Shown here in pieces: positions 1-8,115 of a stretch of DNA of 64,000 nt. The position numbers were made by a program, and so were the translations under genes. The stretch covers positions 62,001 through 126,000 of the forward strand of contig CAVVEG010000002.1 of the NCBI GenBank assembly GCA_963747255.1, written 5' to 3'. The stretch comes from CAIYRG01 sp963747255. Lineage in GTDB: Bacteria; Pseudomonadota; Alphaproteobacteria; Micropepsales; Micropepsaceae. Below the pieces are notes generated by a model, which saw only the letters and a program-made list of their open reading frames with translations, had not been told where the DNA came from and searched no databases. Each line of letters begins with the position of its first letter. Position 1 is the stretch's first letter.

Positions 1-964
1 TGCCGCCGAAGATGTTGACCAGAATTCCCTTCACTCCGGGATCCGAAAGGATGATCTTCAGCGCGGCAGTGACCTTCTCTCGCGATGCGCCGCCTCCGAC
101 ATCCAGAAAATTGGCCGGAGCCGCGCCGTAGAGCTTGATGATGTCCATTGTGGCCATGGCAAGACCTGCGCCATTGACCATGCATCCGATTGAGCCATCG
201 AGCTTCACATAATTGAGGTCGTATTTTGCAGCTTCGCGCTCCGTCGGGTCTTCCTCGTCAGGATCGCGCAGTTGCACGAGATCGGGATGCCGGAACAGCG
301 CGTTGTCATCGAATACAACTTTGGCATCCAGGCAAATCGGTTGGCCGTCGCCGGTCAGCACAAGGGGATTGATTTCCAGCAGGCTCATGTCCGTGGCCAC
401 AAAGGCGGCATATAGCGCTTCGATGGCTTGCCTGAGGCGATTGGACGATTCTCCCTTCACATCCAATAAAGCAGCGATTCCGCGCGCGGTGTATGCGCTG
501 AACCCCGCGGCAGGATCATTTCTGAAGGTTCGAATGGCTTTGGGCGTGTGTCTTGCCACTTCCTCAATGTCCATTCCGCCCGCGGGGGAGGCTATGAAGG
601 AAATTGTCGCGCTTTCGCGGTCAACGAGAGCGGAAAGATAAAATTCGCGGGCAATGTCACAGGCATCCTCAATATAGAGACGCCGCACCACGCGACCATG
701 GGGACCGGTTTGCGGGGTCACCAGTGTCATGCCGATCATCCGCTCCGCTTCCCGTTTCACCTGATCGAGCGAACCGACAACTTTCACACCGCCGCCTTTT
801 CCGCGGCCACCGGCATGGATTTGCGCCTTTACCACCCATTTCGGGCCTGGCAATTCGCGGGCTGCGGCAGCCGCCTCGTCAACGGATCCCGCCGGGTAAC
901 CGCGCAGCAGAGGGACTCCAAAGGTGCGAAGCACCTCTTTGGCCTGAAATTCGTGGATGTTCAT
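1..964 (-). CDS. sucC: Succinyl-CoA ligase (ADP-forming) beta subunit, 3' end outside window
   Basis: Beta subunit of the TCA-cycle enzyme that converts succinyl-CoA to succinate with formation of ATP or GTP; it pairs with SucD in the cytoplasm. Read from 964 downward, the protein starts MNIHEFQAKEVL, typical of SucC. It carries the ATP-grasp segment AQIHAGGRGKGGG, then LLEINPLVLT and CLDAKVVFDDNALF, then GCMVNGAGLAMATMDI and FLDVGGGA. The frame stays open for 321 codons to the window edge, where it ends at ILVNIFGG, so only the last part of the usual ~390 residues is missing. No obvious Shine-Dalgarno is seen. A malate-CoA ligase beta subunit (MtkA) is a close relative and cannot be fully excluded without the neighbouring alpha subunit. 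Confidence 0.93.
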   Translation of the reverse strand, partial: MNIHEFQAKEVLRTFGVPLLRGYPAGSVDEAAAAARELPGPKWVVKAQIHAGGRGKGGGVKVVGSLDQVKREAERMIGMTLVTPQTGPHGRVVRRLYIEDACDIAREFYLSALVDRESATISFIASPAGGMDIEEVARHTPKAIRTFRNDPAAGFSAYTARGIAALLDVKGESSNRLRQAIEALYAAFVATDMSLLEINPLVLTGDGQPICLDAKVVFDDNALFRHPDLVQLRDPDEEDPTEREAAKYDLNYVKLDGSIGCMVNGAGLAMATMDIIKLYGAAPANFLDVGGGASREKVTAALKIILSDPGVKGILVNIFGG

Positions 965-1111
965 AAAATTCCGGATGGTCGTGGGCGGCGGGAATTTAAC
1001 AGTCAGACCTGGTTCCACAAGTCCGCGCTTGCCTGAAAAGCAAAAGTTTCATCATGCCACCGGGTCGCGGCACCGTTCGCGTGACTCGAAAACGTCTGTT
1101 TGCACCGCGCT

Positions 1112-3187
1112 TCAGCGCAATACGTTGCTCTTTTCCGCCTGCTCGATGAGAGCATCGGCATCTGCTTTCAGAAGAAAGCCGGCATTCATGGCCTTTTGTG
1201 CTGCCGCTTTAACCGCCTGAACATATCCGGCGTGGTCGCCATAACGCTCTTCCAGAGAGGGCCGCGAATCTTCGTTGGCCAGCCGTTCGGCTTTGGTCTT
1301 TGCGAACGGCACCATTCCTCCTGCGTAATTACACAACTGGCCCTTATGAAAGCCCGCCGCTGTTATGTTCCACCCGAGATAGGTCCCAAGGGGCGCTTCC
1401 TCAAGCACCACCGGAACACCTCCCATTTCGTTTCCGTCGCTGTTCACGCGCGGCACCTTCATATCAACGACGTGTGTGATCAGAGGCGGAAGCCTCGTAA
1501 TCACGCCTGTTCCGTCGGCGTAGTTGAAATCGGGACCAAAATCGTAAAGCAGCGTAGGGTTCATGAATCCGGTTGGCGCCTCTGGCGGCAATCCCGGAAT
1601 GTTGGGGAAACCCATCGCCTGTTTCGTGGGCTCCACCAACGTGCCCGCGGCAAGTGTTGGATAGACACTCGCCGGTGGCTGAGCGCCTTTCATGACCCAA
1701 TCACGGAAATGGACGCGGATGGCATTAACCGTCTCACGATGCGGCAGCGGATTGGCCGGAAGCAATCCCTGTCCGTAACCGTTGCTCGGGCAGGCGGGTG
1801 GCGCCGCAGGAGCGACCTCAAATCCGCCAGGGCCTCCGCCATGCTGCGTGCTGGCGATGTAATAGCGTCGGACATTCGACGGCAGAGGGACGTCCTTGTC
1901 CGCCGTTGTACCGACAAAGGAGGGGGACAATTTCAGACCCCAGAACTCCGCCGCTCCAAAGTGCTCGATGATTTTTGGGCAGCTATGGCTCGCGTTGCAA
2001 CGGTCCAGAATTCCGGCAGGCGGCAGGCCTCCTACGGGGTCGGGCCACACGGACCAGGTCTGCGTACCCTCGCTACCCGGTTCATAAAGTTTTGACACGC
2101 CATCCGGCATGGCGAAGCGGAAATCCATGGCGATCCGCTTGCCCGCGATGATCGGCCATGCTCCGTCATAGACCTGCCGGCCCATTTCGTCCTGATTAAA
2201 CCCGAGATGGAGGAATCCACGCAGGAAATTTCCGGATTGCGAAACGCCTCGCGAAATCGACCAGGTAATTCCTCCGGCAAGGGGATTGGGCGTGCCCGCG
2301 TCATCTGCCCTGGCATTCTTTAAAAATGATCCGACATCACGAAAAGCCGCAAATCCGACGCCAAGGACCATGGGGTCCCTGGCCGTGAACACAAGCTGAT
2401 AGAGTAATTTGGAATCGAAACCGTTCTTCAGGCAGATCTGTGTCGGATCAGGCGTTCCGGGAAACGGGTGATCCGCGGTGCATTTCGCCCAAGCCCAATC
2501 GGAAGGTGGAATTTCCCCTTCGCCGCTGACCTTGCCGTCCATCGTCTCAGCCATATGCGTGGTCAGCGACGCCTGCCTTGTATCGAGAGTGGCCGGCCGA
2601 TAGGGCAGAGGATTATTATGAACATACATGGCCTTTGACTGCGGCCCGCTCGCGTTCATGATGCGGCCCATGACCTTGCCGGTGATCGGGGATCCATCCC
2701 GGTTGTGGGCAACCGGCACGACTACATAATCATTGTTGTCGCGCGGCGCCGTTGCGCCGGAATTCTCTCCCTCCCAGCCGCTCGAAACGCCCACATCTCC
2801 GAAATTGCGTTCGGCCGCGACGATGGTCACCCGCCCACCCCGATTCGGGACGTCATGCCACATCAAATGACTCGCCCTGGACATATCGACCGGCTTCACG
2901 ATCTGAAATGTCGCCGTGTACTCGACCATCCCGCGCGCGTTTCTGGGCGCCAGCTGGATATCGGTGATGATCGCATTATGCGGATCCCGGGGATCCAGCT
3001 CGCCATAGGCGCGGCCGGTCAATGTTTCATACTGCCCGGCCTGACCAAAGGCGGCCCCGTCAAAAGAGGGCGAAACCTTCTTCTCGATGACGATTCTGGT
3101 TACGCGAGCCTCCGCATCGGTCGCCGCCACCGCAAGCAGCAGGGCCGACGTCGTCAACAATGCGCTACGAGTTCCCGAACGCGTCAT
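1112..3187 (-). CDS. Secreted alpha/beta hydrolase domain protein (Abhydrolase_10 type)
   Basis: A 691-residue protein with an N-terminal signal peptide (hydrophobic LLTTSALLLAVAAT followed by AEA). The body matches the large alpha/beta-hydrolase-domain family (Pfam Abhydrolase_10), recognised from VTRIVIEKKVSPSFDG near the N-terminus and the nucleophile-elbow-like SRGVSQSGNFLRGFLHLGFN near the middle, where the serine of GVSQSG would be catalytic. It is predicted to be an exported esterase or amidase; the substrate is unknown. It lies 5 bp downstream of the frameshifted SGNH esterase gene on the same strand and is probably co-transcribed with it, so two exported hydrolases share one unit. 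The 147 bp between its stop and sucC carry no gene. Confidence 0.8.
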   Translation of the reverse strand: MTRSGTRSALLTTSALLLAVAATDAEARVTRIVIEKKVSPSFDGAAFGQAGQYETLTGRAYGELDPRDPHNAIITDIQLAPRNARGMVEYTATFQIVKPVDMSRASHLMWHDVPNRGGRVTIVAAERNFGDVGVSSGWEGENSGATAPRDNNDYVVVPVAHNRDGSPITGKVMGRIMNASGPQSKAMYVHNNPLPYRPATLDTRQASLTTHMAETMDGKVSGEGEIPPSDWAWAKCTADHPFPGTPDPTQICLKNGFDSKLLYQLVFTARDPMVLGVGFAAFRDVGSFLKNARADDAGTPNPLAGGITWSISRGVSQSGNFLRGFLHLGFNQDEMGRQVYDGAWPIIAGKRIAMDFRFAMPDGVSKLYEPGSEGTQTWSVWPDPVGGLPPAGILDRCNASHSCPKIIEHFGAAEFWGLKLSPSFVGTTADKDVPLPSNVRRYYIASTQHGGGPGGFEVAPAAPPACPSNGYGQGLLPANPLPHRETVNAIRVHFRDWVMKGAQPPASVYPTLAAGTLVEPTKQAMGFPNIPGLPPEAPTGFMNPTLLYDFGPDFNYADGTGVITRLPPLITHVVDMKVPRVNSDGNEMGGVPVVLEEAPLGTYLGWNITAAGFHKGQLCNYAGGMVPFAKTKAERLANEDSRPSLEERYGDHAGYVQAVKAAAQKAMNAGFLLKADADALIEQAEKSNVLR

Positions 3188-3192
3188 AGCCC

Positions 3193-4412
3193 TTACCTTC
3201 CCTCGAACAGGTGCAGATCGATCGACTTGCCCATCTCAAAATAGCCGATCGGCGACGGGTGCACGCCATCGCCGCAATTAAATGCGGGGCTCAGCAGATC
3301 AGGATTTGTGCTGCTGCGCACGACGCGATCGAAATCCACGACGCCATCGAGACCGGCGTCCTTGCGAATCCAGTCATTCACGCGATTGCGGATTTTGGTC
3401 TTCTCCTCATTCCAACCGGTATCCGCAATCCCCGGCACGACGCTGTGGCGCGGTACGATCGTGGCGCCTATCACCTTGATGCCTTTCGCGCGGGCCCGAG
3501 CGATCATGTCCTGATACCGCCGATCACCTGACCGGCGGTTGCCCCCCGCCGGATATCATTGGTGCCGAGAAAAATGATCAGATGCGAGATGCCCGCATGG
3601 GAAAGCACGTCGCGGTCAAATCGCTCAACTCCGGCAGGCGAATTCAGGGGAGGATCGAAATTAGCGCCATTTACGGCCGTGTTGCCGCCAATTCCTTCAT
3701 TGAGGACCGCGCGGCGTACCGGGGTCTCCAGCGCAAAGCGCTGCGCCAGCACGTCCTCCCACCGGTCATGTGCATTCGGAGTCGAGCAGGTCCCATCGGT
3801 GATGGAGTCACCCAGTGCGACGATGGCCGAAGCAGCATTCGCGGGGCGGACATCGATCGATTTCAGCCAAGGCATCGAATTGACATTCTTGTCGAATGCC
3901 TTGCCATCGACAGACGAAGTCTGATCGCCGCCGCCATTTTCGGTCGAATAGGAAATGACTTGCGCGTTGTTGTGCTGACTGGGCTGGACATTTCCCTCGA
4001 CAAAAAGGCTGACGGCAAGATCCTGTTGCGCTTCCACATGCAGCGCCACCGGATCGCTCTCGACGCTGCCGCCAGCGGCGATAGTAACAGAGGGTTTCCC
4101 CGAGAAACCCAGGGGACGCAACAACTCTCCCGCGACGGCAGGTCCGCGTACCCGTGGTGCAATTGTGGCGTGGGTAAAGGTCACCGGTTGAGTGCCGAAT
4201 GAATTATCCAGACGCACGCGAACGGCTTCGCCGGGCAAAGTTACGCGTGCAATAAGGCGCACGCTCGCGTTGCCAAGCGGCGCCTGCGCAATCCCCTGCT
4301 GCGATGTTGACCATGAAGTGACCCAGGCAGGCGCATTGCCTTGCCCCAGCGCGTCCGCGGTGCCACAGCAACAGAGCGTGGCAATCGCGAGCGCGCGCAA
4401 CGGCGTTCCCAT
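3193..4412 (-). pseudogene. SGNH/GDSL-type esterase, frameshifted
   Basis: Two abutting reading frames together make one exported SGNH hydrolase of about 405 residues. The first (4412 to 3504) has a signal peptide, the nucleophile block VALGDSITDG (block I), GIGGNTAVNG (block III) and FLGTNDI. It then ends early at GGIRT. The second (from 3507) continues the fold with MIARARAKGIKVIGATIVP and ends with the catalytic GDGVHPSP (Asp-x-x-His). The family reads through this point as GGYQDMIARAR, so one base is missing near 3514-3518. The two frames overlap by ATGA, so coupled translation of two pieces is formally possible, but a single-base deletion or a sequencing error is more likely. All catalytic blocks are intact. 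Confidence 0.85.
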
Positions 4413-4492
4413 TCTTCCCTCCCGGCGCGTCCATTAAATATGGACCACGACCGCGAAAACTATCCGATTGAATGCAGCCGATCCAGACGTCC

Positions 4493-5423
4493 TCAACGCG
4501 CGTGCGTTTTCAGGTCGTTATATATTTCTTCGACATATTGATCGGGGCGCACGGGTCCATTCGCCCAGTGCGCGTCGAATTCGGCGGTCGGTCTCGATGC
4601 AACGATCTGTTCCATGGTCATACCGTCCCGAATCTGCTCTCCAATCCGGTCACGCAGAGCGACCATCACCTTAAGATATTCCTCGAGGTCCCTCTTGCCG
4701 GCAACTCGCCCCCGTCCAGGCACTACTTTTGTGCTCTCGTTGAGCGTCGGAAGCAGCGTCCGATAGGCGGCGATCATGCCATCGAGACTGCCGCCGCGCG
4801 GATCGATCCTGGTGTAGTCGCCGGAATTAAACAGATCGGCAGCGAAAAGGACATTCGCTTTCCGGAAGCGAATGATCGCGTCTCCATCGGTATGGGCATG
4901 TGGGATATGGGTCACGTCGATATCATCCCCATTGAAATGCAGAGCGATCCGCGCATCGAAGGTAATTTGCGGCCAGGCCGCCGGTGGGAAATGCGTGCTG
5001 TTTCGCGCCACCGAGCGGGTTTGCCTGTTCCGCCATCAGCCGCATCCGCGTATTGCTTTGCGCGATCACAAAAGCGCCTTCTTTTGCAAAAAAAGCGTTC
5101 CCGCCCACATGATCGAAGTGCCAGTGCGAATCGATCACGAAGCGCACGGGCGCCGTCGAGATGCGGGCAGATCTCCTTTCAGCCTCGGAACGGCCGGTTC
5201 GTCCTGCGCATCGACCAGGAGCACGCCATCGGGACCGGCGGAAACGCCGACATTCAGTCCCATGTCGCCCCAATTGACGCTGTAGATCCCGGCGCCACCG
5301 GCTCTGTGTGATCTTCGCCCGTCCCCGGGGCAGCTTTTTGCGCCGAGGCAGCCGGATGGCTACGCGGCCGAGCGCAGCCAAAAAAATACTCAATCTGCAT
5401 TGGTCGTTTAGCCGGTTCTGCAT
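4493..5423 (-). pseudogene. MBL-fold metallo-hydrolase, several frameshifts
   Basis: A metallo-beta-lactamase-fold hydrolase of the exported single-domain type whose pieces lie in three frames. In order: a signal-peptide-like start at 5423 (LSIFLAALG); an AAPGTGEDHTEPVAPG piece; IYSVNWGDMGLNVGVSAGPD with VLLVDAQDEP; the zinc motif VIDSHWHFDHVGGN (HxHxDH); and, from about 5011, the C-terminal half with HIPHAHTDGDAI and VLFAADLFNSGDY. Each change of frame needs only a one-base indel, near 5290, 5165 and 5010, plus probably one near 5345. No substitution-type nonsense codon and no loss of a zinc ligand is seen. This points to very recent damage or poor base calling. The gene precedes the SGNH esterase on the same strand. 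Confidence 0.82.
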
Positions 5424-5552
5424 GCAATTGCGCTTTATTCACCGGGTTTGAAGGCGACAGCAATTCCCGATTGCTGTAGCCTGCGCCACAAAAATTTTCA
5501 ACTGGCCCCCTGCAAATTGGGCCGGCACCCGAATGGGCCGGTCAGCTCCGCC

Positions 5553-5563
5553 GGGAAAGGAGG
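5553..5563 (+). promoter_or_regulatory. Strong Shine-Dalgarno that sets the fadE start
   Basis: The purine run GGGAAAGGAGG sits directly before ATG 5565. It argues that fadE begins with MSEPISE at 5565, although that frame must shift by one base near 5590 to join the conserved ISRKPILAWYRKVLPP segment. Confidence 0.6.
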
Positions 5564-5564
5564 C

Positions 5565-7837
5565 ATGAGTGAGCCAATCTCCGAGTTGGCGTGCCAGAAA
5601 TATCACGCAAGCCAATCCTCGCATGGTATCGCAAAGTCCTGCCGCCGATTTCGCAAACCGAGCGCGACGCCATCGCGGCGGGCACCGTTTGGTGGGATCG
5701 GGAGTTGTTCTCCGGCCGGCCGGACTGGAACAAGTTACGGAATTTCCCGAAGCCGGAGCTGACCGAGGAAGAGCGCGCTTTCCTTGACGGGTCCCGTCGA
5801 GCAGCTTTGCGAAATGCTCGACGACTGGGAAATTCGCCGCAACGGCGATCTCCCGGAGCATGTCTGGTCCTTCATCCGCGACAACCGCTTCATGGGAATG
5901 ATCATTCCCAGGGAGCGGGGTGGGCTTGGCTTCTCTGCACTGATGCACAGCCAGGTCGTGATGAAAGTCGCAAGCCGCAGTCCTGCTGCCGCCGTTACCG
6001 TCATGGTGCCGAATTCGCTTGGTCCCGCAGAATTGCTGATGCGCTACGGCACCGAGGCGCAACGCGATTTCTATCTTCCGCGATTGGCAGCGGGTCAGGA
6101 AATTCCCTGTTTCGCGCTGACCGCGCCGGAAGCCGGATCCGATGCGGCCTCCATTCCGGATCGCGGCGTCGTCTGCTACGGCGAGGTCAACGGGCAGAAA
6201 GATGCTTGGCATGCGACTCACCTGGGAAAAGCGCTACATCACGCTGGCGCCGGTCGCAACGCTGCTTGGCCTCGCATTTCGGCTTTATGATCCCGGTCAT
6301 CTGATGGGGGAGCAGGAAGATATCGGGATTACGCTGGCGATTGATCCCGGCCGGCACGCCGGGCGTCCAGATTGGGCGCCGGCATTTCCCGGCCGGACAG
6401 TCTTTCCAGAACGGTCCCACCTCCGGCGAGGACGTGTTCGTGCCGCTGGACACCATCATCGGTGGTCCTGCCCGCGCCGGCCAGGGCTGGCGGATGCTGA
6501 TGGATTGCCTCGCTGCCGGACGCGCGATTTCACTGCCGGCGCTCGGCACCGGCGCCGCCATGTTCTGCGCGCGCTACGCGGGCGCCTATGCACGCATCCG
6601 GCGCCAATTCGGCGTACCCATCGGCAAGTTCGAAGGCATAGAAACGCCGCTGGCGCGCATTGCGGGACATGCCTATGCGCTGGAAGCCGCGCGCCGAATG
6701 ACGGCATCGGCACTGGATGCCGGCGAACAGCCGTCGGTACTCTCGGCGATCCTGAAATACAACGCCACCGAGCGCATGCGAATAACACTCAATGATGCGC
6801 TCGACATTCACGGCGGGCGCGGAATCATGGATGGACCGCGCAATTATCTGTTCGGCACCTATATGAGCGTTCCGGTCGCCATCACAGTTGAAGGCGCAAA
6901 TATCCTCACGCGGTCGCTGATGATTTTCGGCCAGGGCTCTCTGCGCTGCCATCCCTGGCTGCTGAAGGAAATGGAAGCGGCCAATCTCCCGGACCAGGCG
7001 GAATCGCTTGCCGCCTTCGACCGCGTGCTGTTTGCGCATATGCGCAGTGCTTCATCCAACGCCGCGCGATCCCTGCTGCATAATCTCACCAGCGGCATTT
7101 TTGCGCGCATTCCGGACACTGGCCGGGTCGCGTTCATGTATCGCGGAATGCACGTCGCTGCGGTAACATTCGCCGCCGTCGCGGACTTCGTTATGGCCGC
7201 ACTGGGCGGCTCGCTCAAAAGGCGCGAAGGCATCTCGGCACGGCTGGGCGATATTCTCAGCGAACTTTACCTGATGAGCTGCGTTCTGAAGCGCTTCGAG
7301 GATGAAGGGCTGCTGGCGGAAGATCTGCCACTGGTGGAATGGAATTACCGGAATGCTCTTTATACGATGCAAACGCGCCTGGATGAAGTTTTGGTCAATC
7401 TGCCGTCGCGCCCGGTTGCCTGGATGTTGCGTCTCCTTGCGTTCCCGCTCGGCAGACACCGCCGGCCGCCATCGGACCGGCTGAATCGGCTTTGTGCCGC
7501 GCTGATTCTTGCTCCAACGGCTGGGCGTGAGCGGCTGACCCGTGGAATCTTCCTTGCCCGATCGGCATCCGACACGACGGGCAGAATTGAGGCGGCTTTC
7601 GCAGCCGCTGTCCGGCGTGATGAAATCGAGGAAAAAATTCGCGCCAGTGGAAATTCGGTCAAACGGGCACTCTCGGACATTCCAAAACTTCTGCGCGAGA
7701 ACGTGCTCGCGCAGAGCGATGCCGACGCTCTTTTGAACGCGACAGCTCTTATCCGCGACGCAATCGACGTGGATGATTTCACACCTTCCGAACTGACCGG
7801 CCGGGAGAAATCCACGATTCGCGCCGCGGCGGAGTAG
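5565..7837 (+). pseudogene. fadE: Acyl-CoA dehydrogenase FadE, at least four frameshifts
   Basis: Large FadE-type acyl-CoA dehydrogenase, which performs the first oxidation of fatty-acid beta-oxidation using FAD. The conserved N-terminal piece YRKVLPPISQTERDAI..AGTVWWD breaks after ELTEEERAFLDG (one extra base near 5791). The next frame carries PVEQLCEMLDDW, GMIIPRERGGLGFSA and CFALTAPEAGSDA and breaks near 6199. A third frame carries LGMRLTWEKRYITLAPVATL and breaks near 6340. From there one long frame of about 498 codons runs to the stop: VQIGRRHFP, DVFVPLDTIIGG, YARIRRQFGVPIGKFEG, ALDIHGGRGI, VEGANILTRSLMIFGQG, then the DUF1974-like C-terminal region. Total length, about 755 residues, is normal for alphaproteobacterial FadE. 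The long intact 3' part suggests base-calling errors or very recent inactivation. Confidence 0.88.
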
Positions 7838-7849
7838 CTCTGGCTCAGG

Positions 7850-7874
7850 GGAACAATTCGTTCCGTGAACAGTT
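7850..7874 (+). promoter_or_regulatory. Candidate EcfG promoter for the DUF3309/ligD unit
   Basis: GGAAC at 7850-7854, a 16-nt spacer, then AGTT at 7871-7874. This differs from the EcfG-type consensus (GGAAC, 16-17 nt, CGTT) only in the first -10 base. The -10 is 30 nt before the start codon at 7905, the same leader length as the better sites in this island. Confidence 0.55.
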
Positions 7875-7904
7875 CTCACACCCGGAAAACCGGAGAAACT
7901 CCCC

Positions 7905-8060
7905 ATGCTGGGAACGATTCTGCTGATTATTCTGGTGCTGCTGCTTGTCGGTTCGTTGCCGGCATGGCCATACAGCACAGGTTGGGGGTATGGACCCAGT
8001 GGCTTGCTGGGCACCGTCCTGGTGGTAATCCTGATTCTGGTGCTGATCGGGAGAGTCTGA
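7905..8060 (+). CDS. DUF3309 small membrane protein
   Basis: A 51-residue protein, MLGTILLIILVLLLVGSLPA then WPYSTGWGYGPSG and a second hydrophobic stretch VLVVILILVLIGRV. Two short transmembrane segments flanking W-P-x-S/H-x-x-WGYGPSG are the signature of DUF3309, a family of tiny inner-membrane proteins common in stress-exposed Proteobacteria. No biochemical role is established. It lies 55 bp upstream of ligD on the same strand and has an EcfG-type promoter candidate in front of it, so it is probably the first gene of a stress-induced DUF3309-ligD unit. Confidence 0.85.
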   Translation: MLGTILLIILVLLLVGSLPAWPYSTGWGYGPSGLLGTVLVVILILVLIGRV

Positions 8061-8115
8061 CTTCACTGGCGGTGCGCCGCCGCGGTTTGGCAACGCTGAA
8101 TTCCGGGGCGCATTG

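Noticed and set aside
1100..2095. 331-codon plus-strand frame opposite the secreted alpha/beta hydrolase
   Set aside because: It has no recognisable domain, and the minus strand carries an intact signal peptide and nucleophile motif.
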